Shown here: in pieces, positions 23,201 through 24,455 of the stretch
Layout: each line of letters opens with the position of its first letter
Position numbering within the stretch: position 1 is the stretch's first letter
Source: Goniomonas avonlea
Lineage: Eukaryota; Cryptophyceae; Goniomonadida; Goniomonadaceae
DNA: 24,455 nucleotides
NCBI GenBank assembly: GCA_003573635.1
Contig: QUTJ01031826.1
Location: 1 to 24,455 of the forward strand
Direction of reading: 5' to 3'
The notes under the pieces: model-generated
The model's input: only the letters and a program-made list of their open reading frames with translations
Told to the model about the DNA's origin: nothing
Database searches by the model: none
Translations under genes and position numbers: made by a program

Positions 23201-24377
23201 GACTGGCTCTTGGAGCCCGCCGATGTCGGTGTGGACGCAGACCCGAACAATCGCAGACAGCATGCGCACCCCAATCCACACTCGCACGCATACGCCCCGG
23301 GTGCAAGTGCCGCCGTGTCGTCCAGGCCCGGGTGGGCCCTGGCCACAGGCCCACAGGCACAGGCAGCACTACACTGTCTCCTTGCGCTCGCGCGCACTCG
23401 CTGTGGTGCCCTCACCCTGCTCGCCTCGGGGTTCATTGTGAGTGCCGCTCGCCCCCGCTTCCACCTCTCTCACTCGCTCCCGCTCCCACTCCACTGTCTC
23501 CTACTCCCCCCGCCCCCACTGTCGCTCATTCCACCCACTCCCACTGGCTTTCACGCGCCCTCTCTCCCTCGTTTGTGGTTGATACTGTGGCTTGCAGTTA
23601 TCGATGCAGGTGTTCAGCGAGGGTGAGAAAGGGAGAGAGGGAGAAGGGGGCCCATGCAAGAACCGAGGCAGTCGCGCTGGCTTGTTCCTAGGGTGCGGGA
23701 CTCAACAGTATCTGGTCCATCAGCAGATTATGCACAGGCGTGGAAAACCATAGCACCCTTGGCCCTGTGAGAAATCTCACGTAACGCAGCTTCCAGGATT
23801 TTTTGCGGTCTGCTCCTGTGGTGTCAGCCATTCTAGGGTCGAACCAGCGCGACGGCTTAGGCTTTTACAAGGGGCTTTCTGGAAGTGCAAACGCTGCAAG
23901 TCGCAACGTGGACAAGGACCCCGCACACGTCATGTGGTGCAACCTGCTGCTGGTGTGTGTGCCCTTGTGCTTTCCTTCCGTCCGAGCTGGGCTCTCGAAA
24001 AACGCGCAAGCTGTGCGGTTTGAGGTTCTCAGAGCACACCCTCCAGGCTCGGGGCGACAGCTGTGGTCTGCGTCTGTGTCTGTCTGACGCCGTGCGCAGC
24101 TCGTGTCTGTGATCGGCGGGCATCTGGCGGACCACGACGACTTTGTGACTGGAAGCGTGTCGCTGTTGCTCGTCTACGCCTCTCGCTGGATGGCAATTGC
24201 GTCGATGCCACAGCCTGCACCACAGGTCCAGCACTCGCTCCACAGCCTCCAAGGACGTCGGCTTTCACAGCACCCTGTGTCGCACACGGGACCTTCCATC
24301 CCCACCTCGCTCAGTGGCGCTGCCTGGGGCGGCCCTCTGTGCCTTGCGCGGTTGCAAGAGGCTGCCCTGTGGATGGC
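290..24377 (+). CDS. NUP188: NUP188 nucleoporin gene, partial, 12-exon model
   Basis: Gene-level entry for the twelve exons listed separately below. NUP188 is a scaffold subunit of the inner ring of the nuclear pore complex, an alpha-helical solenoid that binds NUP93 and helps anchor the pore in the nuclear envelope. Identification rests on the order of recognisable segments compared with animal NUP188 as remembered: a pattern like TNVP after a leucine-rich helix, a segment around WDRLDFPL, the VEVRLASIKL to TLLLLCRVLV transition, the acidic MDVDP loop, the ALHCLLALARTRCGA repeat helix, and the VSVIGGHLADHDDFV to LARLQEAALWMA stretch. Phases agree across all eleven introns, which chance frames would not give. 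The coding total is about 2.8 kb of about 24 kb. The gene starts before the window and continues after it. Its close relative NUP205 is the main alternative. No database search was possible. Confidence 0.75.
557..840 (+). CDS. NUP188: NUP188 exon 2 of the window (3' end uncertain)
   Basis: It starts after gtttcgaacag. The first two bases complete a codon begun in exon 1 and give aspartate. The reading passes through VLVAADPKAEFRALTPSS, a flexible Gly/Ser/Pro-rich stretch, and a Trp/Leu helix, RLSFWDCLLRWLLP. High GC at third positions and an open frame of almost 300 nt support coding. The flexible stretch would be a loop between solenoid helices. The donor is doubtful: gtgcgc at 841 keeps phase 0 with exon 3 but is weak, and earlier GTs such as the one in GGA/gtggct are possible. 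An alternative acceptor is gcaccgcag at 584. Confidence 0.5.
841..1233. other. Intron 2, left part: low-complexity sequence
   Basis: No gene is visible. It opens with a C run followed by alternating CG (about 845-866). It has an AT-richer segment around 890-960 and a (TG)n stretch around 1170-1190. The short open frames here are simple-sequence artefacts. R1 repeat copy 1 follows immediately. Confidence 0.5.
1234..1830 (-). repeat. R1 interspersed repeat, copy 1
   Basis: A block of about 600 bp that recurs in the opposite orientation at 13998-14556. The two copies match along their whole length, although they have clearly diverged. Shared landmarks, read on the minus strand, are a head (gctatcattgtttatgtcac), a middle section rich in gtcccac/gtcccttg units, and a tail containing gtgtacac, gcgtgaagtcac and gtttgtgag. 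No coding capacity, clear terminal inverted repeat or poly-A tail is seen, so it is either a non-autonomous element or a solo terminal repeat of something unidentified. Confidence 0.7.
1441..1560 (-). repeat. Internal minisatellite of R1 copy 1
   Basis: Degenerate units of about 16-17 bp built on agggacaccaaggga on the + strand fill the middle of R1. They are present in both R1 copies, with unit counts that seem to differ, so they belong to the element and are not a later expansion at one site. Confidence 0.6.
1916..2144 (+). CDS. NUP188: NUP188 exon 3 of the window
   Basis: This is 229 nt, entering phase 0 after a strong acceptor (pyrimidine tract gctctcttcctcaccc, then gtggcgcag) and leaving phase 1 at a GCTG/gtgtgt donor. 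The peptide includes APDASTPTLALSITLLSPKK, PPLRFVFKRPDAVPTG and APWKEWLLRRIA. It resembles the animal NUP188 segment where a proline precedes LAI..LL..LA, a short loop follows, and a helix ends in an LTRL-type motif. A long minus-strand frame covers the same bases (about 1702-2181). The + strand is preferred because only it has phase-consistent partners on both sides. Confidence 0.6.
2199..2258. repeat. (GA)n microsatellite 1
   Basis: A nearly pure GA run preceded by GTGA repeats. It lies just inside intron 3 and stands before segment X and segment B of the A/B repeat, the same place a GA run has in copy 2 (7727-7772). Confidence 0.9.
2259..2458 (+). repeat. Spacer X of A/B repeat copy 1, with a SINE-like B-box match
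   Basis: Two hundred bases between the GA run and segment B. It contains gtgagttcgagtttggg at about 2354, which resembles a tRNA-type B box (GGTTCGAnnCC), and upstream bases with the rhythm of a tRNA-derived SINE head. No convincing A box or cloverleaf can be folded by eye. Part of it (tctgttagg, then gtgag) recurs at 7848-7864 in copy 2. It may be the head of a SINE-like element. Confidence 0.3.
2459..2760 (+). repeat. Segment B of the A/B repeat, copy 1
   Basis: Matches 7942-8240 in direct orientation, best over 2500-2650, with shared runs such as agctaggtga, gactgacttga and gggacgggaggggt-like text, then weaker similarity through caaac..cct..g and a later region ending in gggca. There is no open frame of note. 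It is an interspersed non-coding repeat of unknown class, inserted in intron 3. Confidence 0.65.
2761..3071. repeat. Spacer Y of A/B repeat copy 1
   Basis: No gene is visible. It has faint similarity to 8290-8360 (ccctgac / aaacgt / gcaacac order). It separates segment B from the second GA run and looks like the diverged rest of the same repeat unit. Confidence 0.3.
3072..3172. repeat. GA/GACAGA microsatellite 2
   Basis: Purine-rich run of gaga, gacagaga and gcgagagc units about 100 bp long, ending directly at segment A. Long minus-strand open frames across it translate to Leu/Ser repeats and are not genes. Confidence 0.9.
3173..3296 (+). repeat. Segment A of the A/B repeat, copy 1
   Basis: Matches 7593-7726 in direct orientation: aggaagcac start, CA-rich spacer with caaaatgca- or caatgcagg-type text, tgatccggga/tgatccagga, gatcaatccagatca, tggtcaag or cggtcaag, then gtc(c/t)gataacactgtc. 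In copy 2 the middle reads gatccaggacctggatc, an inverted repeat with 8-bp arms. It ends in a short duplication, gataac(a/g)ctgtc, in this copy only. Confidence 0.7.
3297..3520. other. A-rich low-complexity stretch
   Basis: Purine- and A-rich sequence (caaaaaaacc, aaaaaaacaaag, caaaaacaaaaacaag) between segment A and the LTR-retroelement block. No gene is visible. Its A-richness might be the tail of a retroposed copy, but the strand and source are not clear. Confidence 0.4.
3521..4690 (-). mobile_element. Left part of the retroelement block, unassigned
   Basis: Begins with a short duplication (actatatgaga twice near 3514-3537). Minus-strand pieces such as VEARLMELDSDRRAARWPQS around 3890-3958 have a coding feel, and the + strand around 4515-4610 also reads openly. 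None matches a domain I can name. It is probably more pol or gag debris of the same block. Confidence 0.35.
4692..5012 (-). mobile_element. Retropepsin-like protease fossil
   Basis: A minus-strand open stretch with a hydrophobic run leading to ALLDT followed by AAVALIS, the layout around the catalytic aspartate of retroviral-type aspartic proteases (usually LLDTGA). It belongs with the gypsy-type block. It lies downstream of the reverse transcriptase on the same strand, which is not the usual gypsy order (protease before reverse transcriptase). Confidence 0.55.
5092..5560 (+). mobile_element. Retroelement integrase fossil (zinc-binding and core start)
   Basis: Plus-strand remains of a gypsy-type integrase. 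FHNHVVGHRGVRD and CGACQKIRLG (5140-5295) give the His-His and Cys-Cys pairs of the HHCC zinc-binding domain. ALCIDFEGPLPEDSKG (5340-5390) matches the start of the catalytic core around the first acidic residue. A short, less certain continuation follows to about 5560. It is broken several times. Confidence 0.65.
5561..6077 (+). mobile_element. Retroelement-derived stretch between integrase and reverse transcriptase remains
   Basis: Low-similarity sequence continuing from the integrase remains. No domain is recognised. It includes a short near-duplication (tgctgctgtgcccaca twice near 5910-5945). It is probably the decayed 3' part of the integrase or an inter-element join. Confidence 0.3.
6078..6840 (-). 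mobile_element. Ty3/gypsy reverse transcriptase fossil
   Basis: The minus strand shows the gypsy reverse transcriptase order: an N-terminal approach (SPAVRQDIKEQV, about 6590-6640), a FPLPNAKELL piece (about 6440), then the longest run at 6365-6078 with TPDRLYQINWVQYGLKNGPA, the FQQVM helix and LNLDKCVFGV near its end. These are the classic blocks before and after the catalytic palm. One base in it is undetermined (6258). It is a fossil with several breaks. Confidence 0.8.
6851..7141. other. Intron 3 sequence between retroelement block and MITE
   Basis: Contains an AT-rich stretch with aataataataaaatc (about 6884-6898) that looks like a polyadenylation signal on the + strand, perhaps the end of an element. 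The rest is ordinary intron sequence with no gene visible. A small palindromic match (gagctctggccacgtggccgcgg) sits near 7010-7032. Confidence 0.4.
7144..7505. mobile_element. Tc1/mariner-type MITE, 362 bp, TA-flanked
   Basis: Perfect 31-bp terminal inverted repeats at 7144-7174 and 7475-7505, starting CAGTATTTTACC, flanked by a TA dinucleotide at 7142-7143 and 7506-7507. TA target duplication and CAGT ends are typical of the Tc1/mariner superfamily. There is no transposase frame, so it is a non-autonomous MITE. Inside it, 7250-7272 and 7301-7324 form a second inverted repeat differing by one inserted base, and 7342-7364 is a further copy of the same motif. Perfect TIRs suggest a fairly recent insertion. 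Confidence 0.85.
7250..7324. repeat. Nested inverted repeat inside the MITE
   Basis: Left arm 7250-7272 (cggcgtgttcttactaaag...) pairs with right arm 7301-7324, leaving a loop of 28 bases. A third related unit is at 7342-7364. The core ttcttacta(aa) also appears in the terminal repeats, so the whole element is built from one motif family. Confidence 0.8.
7593..7726 (+). repeat. Segment A of the A/B repeat, copy 2
   Basis: Direct repeat of 3173-3296. The central gatccaggacctggatc is a near-perfect palindrome (8-bp arms, one central base), better kept than in copy 1. Here segment A precedes the GA run, while in copy 1 it follows one. Confidence 0.7.
7727..7772. repeat. (GA)n/(GACA)n microsatellite 3
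   Basis: Run of gaga, gacaga and gacagaca units joined directly to segment A of copy 2. Confidence 0.9.
7773..7941 (+). repeat. Spacer X of A/B repeat copy 2
   Basis: Between the GA run and segment B. A small patch (tctgttaggtttgtgag) resembles 2339-2357 of copy 1, but the rest has diverged beyond recognition by eye. No gene is visible. Confidence 0.35.
7942..8240 (+). repeat. Segment B of the A/B repeat, copy 2
   Basis: Direct repeat of 2459-2760, best over 7979-8110. It shares atctgcgg, cgagac, agctaggtga, gactgacttga and gggacgggagggg blocks in the same order. The spacing between blocks differs by small indels. Confidence 0.65.
8241..8737. other. Intron 3, right end
   Basis: Spacer Y of A/B copy 2 grades into a fourth GA run (8524-8571). 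The last 160 bases have no repeat and end in an acceptor tract (ctgcctctctaacatccatgcctgcag) directly before exon 4. An open frame at 8364-8708 crosses the GA run and is not supported. Confidence 0.5.
8524..8571. repeat. (GA)n microsatellite 4
   Basis: GA-rich run with interspersed ggga. It closes the A-GA-X-B-Y-GA order of repeat copy 2. Confidence 0.85.
8738..8793 (+). CDS. NUP188: NUP188 exon 4 of the window
   Basis: A 56-nt exon between catgcctgcag and GAATGAT/gtaagg, both close to consensus. Two bases complete the codon left by exon 3 (valine), then GIHEMQLLDESSGQPEND. It fits the place in animal NUP188 where a helix ending in a VLELID-type motif is followed by a short polar loop. The preceding intron is about 6.6 kb and the following one 551 bp. 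Confidence 0.65.
8794..9344. other. Intron 4
   Basis: 551 bp with canonical ends (gtaagg ... gcgaacag). It holds a short CA-rich stretch around 8910-8930. No element or gene is recognised, making it one of the few introns here of over 300 bp without a visible insertion. Confidence 0.55.
9345..9431 (+). CDS. NUP188: NUP188 exon 5 of the window
   Basis: Exactly 29 codons, phase 0 at both ends, between ttgcgaacag and GCTCAG/gtctgt. The peptide EIEITALTLRDLELAGWHRS continues with SAADMAVAQ. In animal NUP188 the equivalent helix pair runs from an A.AFL..L motif to the residues just before FWENL, matching the way this exon joins WDRLDF of exon 6. It is a helical repeat of the scaffold. Confidence 0.65.
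9432..9699. other. Intron 5, left edge
   Basis: About 270 bases of T/G-rich intron sequence after the exon 5 donor. Open frames continue through it by chance. The change to retroelement-derived sequence is placed at about 9600-9700 and cannot be fixed more precisely. Confidence 0.4.
9706..10285 (+). mobile_element. Retroelement region with PHD-like zinc finger
   Basis: An open stretch ends in a Cys/His pattern: CVFHDC, then CLTCGSIWHQGC, then CDECLG at 10270-10288. The spacing C-x3-C ... C-x2-C-x4-H-x2-C ... C-x2-C follows the C4HC3 order of PHD fingers, including the aromatic residue before the histidine. PHD fingers bind histone tails in host proteins and occur in a few retroelement proteins. 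Its N-terminal part is Pro/Cys/His-rich and unassigned. It is a fossil with breaks. Confidence 0.5.
10286..11926 (+). mobile_element. Retroelement middle region, gag-like with knuckle-like motif
   Basis: Several short + strand stretches. One contains IICDYCSRHGH (about 10919-10951), which looks like the start of a CCHC zinc knuckle, followed by a charged helix. Another, at 11069-11290, has LSLADRPWTSLLPLIEEIY, helical and gag-like in feel. Neither gives a firm family. One undetermined base lies at 11405. Confidence 0.4.
11927..12966 (+). mobile_element. Reverse transcriptase fossil (DIRS-like)
   Basis: The fingers block MHFMSKVKDDG then KWHLIFDCKHSGHN (11927-12010) matches the V-x-K-x-DG...W-x-L-I-x-D-x-R...N motif of reverse transcriptases. 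At 12390-12440 a piece with VIEFHIDKTLELD matches the block after the catalytic palm. At 12585-12620 RIAGKFNYMA resembles the thumb motif (L-x-GK-x-N). At 12860-12900 LTPQARLHIAWWV matches a tryptophan-pair helix found after the reverse transcriptase in DIRS-type elements. It is broken several times. Confidence 0.65.
13150..13530 (+). mobile_element. Helical retroelement region shared with the intron 7 copy
   Basis: Contains CYISDNNCVGLP (13153-13190), CGHLTEQLQAFGFWRSSVSK (about 13340-13400) and charged helices around them. Matching pieces YISDDNCVGLPF, NGHLT and LQAFGYWHSKVSQI occur in the same order on the minus strand between 16430 and 15950. The two places are therefore diverged copies of one element family. 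The function of this region is unknown. It is helical and may be structural. Confidence 0.6.
13575..13690. repeat. Two-unit 58-bp tandem repeat with palindromes
   Basis: Unit 1 is 13575-13632 and unit 2 is 13633-13690, differing at only a few bases. Each unit carries the perfect 14-bp palindrome GAGGTTGCAACCTC and, next to it, gcgacagtc(g)tgg/gcgacagtcgcgg, which in unit 2 is a second inverted repeat (gcgac-a-gtcgc). The period is not a multiple of three. It sits at the distal end of the retroelement fossil. Confidence 0.85.
13761..13873. other. Short intron stretch between fossil and R1
   Basis: No feature is recognised apart from a run of seven or more Gs near 13852. It ends where the first R1 tail begins. 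Confidence 0.4.
13874..13987 (+). repeat. R1 tail segment, extra copy
   Basis: 114 bp nearly identical to 14444-14556: gcgtctaacac, ccgtgtacacacccactaac, ttgcgtgaagtcac, gtttgtgagtgtg in the same order. It stands directly before the head of R1 copy 2, giving a tail-head-tail order with the tails as direct repeats about 570 bp apart. Confidence 0.8.
13998..14556 (+). repeat. R1 interspersed repeat, copy 2
   Basis: The head, starting gctagaatagtttgtatcac, is followed by tgactgactacgga, a caatccg/gagtcaaa patch, acggcagttcccttgct, cacccaccctcacctacac, the gtcccac minisatellite (about 14250-14350), tgtatgagtggttagtctac and the tail. It is the reverse complement counterpart of 1234-1830. One undetermined base lies at 14418. 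It is non-coding and lies near the right end of intron 5. Confidence 0.75.
14557..14629. other. Intron 5, 3' end with acceptor
   Basis: T/G-rich tract (gtttgtgtgtgtc, cgtgtgttttgtgtg) then gccccttggag before exon 6. The last AG gives phase 0 with exon 5. The tract is not strongly pyrimidine-rich, so the acceptor position is moderately sure. Confidence 0.4.
14630..14783 (+). CDS. NUP188: NUP188 exon 6 of the window
   Basis: This is 154 nt: phase 0 in, phase 1 out at AACCAG/gtgcca. It reads MWDRLDFPLVVEAG, a Pro-rich loop, then VRWDLIHRLSFTFEVPPSK. The order matches animal NUP188, where FWENL..PL is followed by a Pro/Ser loop and a helix of the L-I-x-K-I-x-x-L-E-x-Y type. The minus frame over the same bases is basic and unlike a protein. 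Preceding intron 5 is about 5.2 kb and carries the retroelement fossil. Confidence 0.65.
14784..15068. other. Intron 6
   Basis: 285 bp, gtgcca ... aacacgccag, with a TCTGTG-repeat stretch (about 14856-14935). A long + strand frame runs through it by virtue of the repeat. No element is recognised. Confidence 0.5.
15069..15247 (+). CDS. NUP188: NUP188 exon 7 of the window
   Basis: GT completes the glycine codon begun in exon 6, then GDEERSCTRASLECAVWQLL, a Thr/Pro-rich low-complexity loop, and DSESDGLAAILTQ. With the donor CAG/gtggag it ends in phase 0 and joins exon 8 as ...LAAILTQ/LLLQAAR, one continuous helix. A stronger-looking donor, CTCC/gtaagg at 15273, would end in phase 1 and break the join. 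The LECAVWQLL helix fits the LLEYQMLVSAW region of animal NUP188. The Thr/Pro loop appears to be lineage-specific. Confidence 0.55.
15248..15700. other. Intron 7, left part
   Basis: The first 240 bases stay open in the exon 7 frame and are CT-rich. They could be coding under an alternative donor, but they end in a stop at 15491. The rest (15490-15700) shows no gene or recognised repeat. Confidence 0.4.
16008..16190. repeat. Shared segment, also at 20066-20227
   Basis: Nearly identical in the same orientation over about 165-180 bp: ctgccaaggga, cgtcttgctgttcgtgccca, gcaacgcccggacctgctca, gtgttgtctgcgtctgcagt, then gatcacttctgtcacttgcc. This copy has about 20 extra bases around 16125-16145, caused by a local duplication of caggcgacgat. 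It is part of the minus-strand retroelement fragment. Confidence 0.85.
16900..16926 (+). repeat. G-run tract 1
   Basis: Two long G runs interrupted by a single C in intron 7. It could form a G-quadruplex in the + strand or transcript. No function is claimed. Confidence 0.7.
17139..17211. repeat. Local duplication of about 40 bp
   Basis: gcgaaacgatgag(c/a)ta, then gtgccatt- or gcgccatt-type text repeats at 17139 and 17179, each followed by atag patches. It stands next to the 29-bp repeat. Confidence 0.7.
17213..17288. repeat. 29-bp tandem repeat, about 2.6 units
   Basis: Units at 17213-17241 and 17242-17270 begin aacttctccaagtttc, and a partial third follows at 17271. It is intronic, between the retroelement fragment and the pyrimidine tract. 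Confidence 0.75.
17364..17640 (+). promoter_or_regulatory. Long pyrimidine-rich tract before exon 8
   Basis: About 280 bp made almost entirely of C and T on the coding strand (tccctctcccgctcccgc-type units) shortly upstream of the exon 8 acceptor. Pyrimidine tracts upstream of an AG help U2AF binding, but this length exceeds what splicing needs. It may also form a triplex. A shorter tract of similar make lies at 23448-23545 before exon 10. Confidence 0.55.
17641..17724 (+). other. Open stretch between pyrimidine tract and exon 8
   Basis: Reads openly in another frame as EWATRLTVERSLQHDGG and on, which looks protein-like, but that frame does not continue into exon 8. It may be chance, part of an alternative exon, or evidence that exon 8 starts earlier. 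Confidence 0.3.
17725..17862 (+). CDS. NUP188: NUP188 exon 8 of the window
   Basis: 46 codons, phase 0 at both ends, between gtcggctgcag and CCAAAG/gtttga. It reads LLLQAARVSPASCEQ, then PELEPGTYNVEVRLASIKL. The VEVRLASIKL helix corresponds to the CLRLGSMK helix of animal NUP188, which is followed by a leucine run and a tryptophan/arginine helix. Here the leucine run is supplied by exon 9 (VTLLLLCRVLVRRLQ). An inner GAG/gtgcgc could serve as an alternative donor and would give a shorter exon. Confidence 0.65.
17863..18429. other. Intron 8, left part with an R1 head fragment
   Basis: No gene is visible. At 18213-18264 the sequence gctatgatagtttgtatcac, then gagatac and aagttac/cttgttac patches, matches the head of R1 copy 2 (13998-14047). 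The rest of R1 is absent. The T/G-rich stretch just before it is simple sequence. Confidence 0.5.
18430..19064 (+). mobile_element. Unidentified coding remnant with CxxC
   Basis: A mostly open + strand stretch containing EGIRSDWPELSELQNVTLQS, a piece with TTKCTVCHQSSPTRLLQALE and the helix RVSYQVAIHILHAMCVEIAR. No family is recognised. Given its position in a repeat-filled intron and upstream of a zinc-knuckle remnant, it is probably part of a decayed mobile element and not a host exon. Which strand is coding is not certain. Confidence 0.35.
19344..19373. repeat. 9-bp tandem repeat (cagcaacgg)
   Basis: Three exact units and a partial fourth in intron 8. Confidence 0.85.
19440..20065 (+). mobile_element. 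Retroelement gag fossil with CCHC zinc knuckle
   Basis: At 19468-19509 the + strand encodes CISCGELGHQFSKC, an exact C-x2-C-x4-H-x4-C nucleic-acid-binding knuckle typical of retroelement Gag proteins, followed by a charged tail. Downstream, another + frame is open to 20065 and beyond, with IFFQFERIAWQLYVYFPRDI, unassigned. The minus strand is also open for about 480 bases. It is a fossil broken several times, family unknown, perhaps related to the intron 5 element. Confidence 0.55.
20066..20227. repeat. Shared segment, second copy of 16008-16190
   Basis: Same orientation as 16008-16190 and nearly identical, without the roughly 20-bp internal duplication. Its minus strand reads ADADNTIEQVRALLHGHEQQ, as does the intron 7 fragment. 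It is bounded on both sides by sequence not shared with intron 7. Confidence 0.85.
20320..20690 (+). mobile_element. Possible tyrosine-recombinase N-terminal remnant
   Basis: A 121-codon open stretch with SFDTIQNKIYTFKKWCEWEH, which has the T-x(3)-Y/I...F-x-x-WC rhythm of the N-terminal SAM-like domain of tyrosine recombinases, the integrase type used by DIRS-like elements. The catalytic half is not seen. The resemblance is weak. Confidence 0.3.
20691..21649. other. Intron 8, AT-richer middle part
   Basis: No gene is visible. At about 21056-21108 an imperfect inverted repeat (atagtaacaccattac ... gtaatgttactat) can form a stem. At 21176-21222 a TG/CG alternating run occurs. Two copies of caaggctac/caaggcaacgtggacaagg-type text near 21540-21580 repeat loosely. 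The element content is unclear. Confidence 0.45.
21650..21736 (+). CDS. Possible extra NUP188 exon
   Basis: A strong acceptor (tttgcgtgtgtgtcctcag) and a GGAAAG/gtctca donor bound exactly 29 codons in phase 0 at both ends, so it can be spliced in or skipped without breaking the frame. The in-phase peptide (DMALNIFCVPLVSVSPGK at its end) is not clearly like NUP188, and exon 8 joins exon 9 sensibly without it. It may be an optional exon or chance. Confidence 0.25.
21737..22405. other. Intron 8, right part
   Basis: Contains a long G run (about 21984-22001) and no recognised gene or repeat. It ends in ttgacttcatgccccccag, a good acceptor, before exon 9. Confidence 0.5.
22406..23437 (+). CDS. NUP188: NUP188 exon 9 of the window (largest)
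   Basis: 344 codons, phase 0 at both ends, from ccccccag to GGGTTCATT/gtgagt. In order: a leucine/arginine helix (VTLLLLCRVLVRRLQSLYMN), helices around LEVARTLSTLIALLVPF and GLVEDLTAVLATAVTLAQ, a Gly/Asp loop, VCGCVVESLLSLFVFL, a helix ending FVPLCLFLRLAASLSEDG, the acidic loop AAMDVDPRGG, a long low-complexity loop, SLLAVLLTCTRGL, and finally QAQAALHCLLALARTRCGA followed by LTLLASGFI. The acidic SMETDD-type loop and the LHLLLTLARTQQGA helix of animal NUP188 lie in the same order. The minus-strand frame (22538-23140) is basic and a shadow. The loops are longer than in animals. Confidence 0.8.
23438..23597. other. Intron 9
   Basis: 160 bp with canonical gtgagt donor and gtggcttgcag acceptor, and a C/T-rich middle (ctcccgctcccactcc type). 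Confidence 0.7.
23598..23622 (+). CDS. NUP188: NUP188 microexon (25 nt)
   Basis: Eight codons, LSMQVFSE, plus one base, between ggcttgcag and a GAGG/gtgaga donor. It enters phase 0 from exon 9 and leaves phase 1, which is what the next exon needs. The residues fit the animal pattern after the repeat helix (a glycine-isoleucine, then a leucine-rich turn). Reading on past the donor gives a Gly/Arg-rich tail of about 40 codons that stops at 23752, which does not resemble the family. Confidence 0.5.
23623..23827. other. Intron 10
   Basis: 205 bp, gtgaga ... cctgtggtgtcag, with a T-rich tract (gattttttgcggtctgctcctg) before the acceptor. An earlier AG at 23796 would give an in-phase-0 start and a longer exon, but not the phase left by the microexon. 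Confidence 0.6.
23828..24024 (+). CDS. NUP188: NUP188 exon 11 of the window
   Basis: CC completes an alanine codon, then ILGSNQRDGLGFYKGLSG, a polar linker, DPAHVMWCNLLLVCVPLCFP and QAVRFE. The W-x-x-L-L helix after a polar linker corresponds to the WPGVYRLSMSLMEQLL helix of animal NUP188. The donor GAG/gttctc is weak but keeps phase 0 with exon 12. Other GTs downstream would change the phase. Confidence 0.65.
24025..24099. other. Intron 11
   Basis: 75 bp, gttctc ... gccgtgcgcag, with a gtctgtgtctgtct tract. It contains an in-frame stop (tga at 24085), so retention would end the protein. Confidence 0.6.
24100..24377 (+). CDS. NUP188: NUP188 exon 12 of the window
   Basis: Enters phase 0 after gccgtgcgcag and reads LVSVIGGHLADHDDFVTGSV, a hydrophobic helix with YASRWMA, a Gln/His/Ser-rich loop, and LCLARLQEAALWMA, leaving phase 2 at GATGGC/gtgagt. 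With QAVRFE from exon 11 it reproduces the ALDFVGVHQERTLQCL to LACLEEADHTVGFI region of animal NUP188, near the C-terminal solenoid. The animal loop between these is much shorter. The gene continues to the right. Confidence 0.75.
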
Positions 24378-24418
24378 GTGAGTTGACCTAGTTGTCGAGT
24401 GTTCCTTGGCTCTCGCTC

Positions 24419-24455
24419 ACACACACACACACACACCCTCTCTCGCCCCCCCCCC
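24419..24455. repeat. (CA)n and poly-C at window end
   Basis: A CA run followed by ctctctcgccccccccc in the next intron. The window ends in it. Confidence 0.9.

Noticed and set aside
23623-23752. Extension of the microexon to the stop at 23752
   Set aside because: The added residues are Gly/Arg-rich from a GA run and do not match the family, and a GTGAGA donor lies exactly where the phase requires it.

Overview
The window is eukaryotic nuclear DNA from an organism I cannot name. Base composition is mixed to GC-rich, and there are GT-AG introns, microsatellites and several kinds of transposable element. The host gene is strongly diverged from its animal counterpart, which suits a protist or an early-branching lineage. 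Nothing marks the window as bacterial, plasmid or organellar.

The main content is one host gene on the + strand that runs across almost the whole window and continues beyond both ends. I recognise it as the nucleoporin NUP188, a large alpha-helical solenoid scaffold of the nuclear pore inner ring. I place twelve exons at 290-428, 557-840, 1916-2144, 8738-8793, 9345-9431, 14630-14783, 15069-15247, 17725-17862, 22406-23437, 23598-23622, 23828-24024 and 24100-24377. All have AG acceptors and GT donors, and the reading phases agree at every junction. Read in order, the pieces follow the animal NUP188 layout as I remember it, roughly from its middle to near its C terminus, and give about 930 codons. 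The best anchors are the helix repeat ending ALHCLLALARTRCGA in exon 9 and the segment around VSVIGGHLADHDDFV in exons 11-12. No alignment could be run, so single boundaries (end of exon 2, end of exon 7, a possible extra exon at 21650-21736) remain open.

The introns are packed with repeats. Intron 2 (841-1915) holds a copy of a roughly 0.6 kb repeat family, called R1 here. Intron 3 (2145-8737) holds a two-part repeat (A and B) with GA microsatellites, an AT-richer block of Ty3/gypsy-type LTR retrotransposon fossils with parts in opposite orientations, and a 362-bp Tc1/mariner-type MITE with perfect TIRs and a TA duplication. Intron 5 (9432-14629) holds a decayed retroelement with a PHD-like Cys/His cluster and a reverse transcriptase resembling the DIRS group, then a 58-bp palindrome-bearing tandem repeat, then more R1. 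Intron 7 (15248-17724) holds a minus-strand fragment of the same retroelement family, local tandem repeats and a long pyrimidine tract just before the next exon. Intron 8 (17863-22405) holds further retroelement debris, including a clear CCHC zinc knuckle.

I found no rRNA, tRNA, CRISPR array, operon or intact mobile-element gene. The unusual feature is the arrangement: small exons of a housekeeping nuclear pore gene are separated by introns made mostly of nested and related element fossils.
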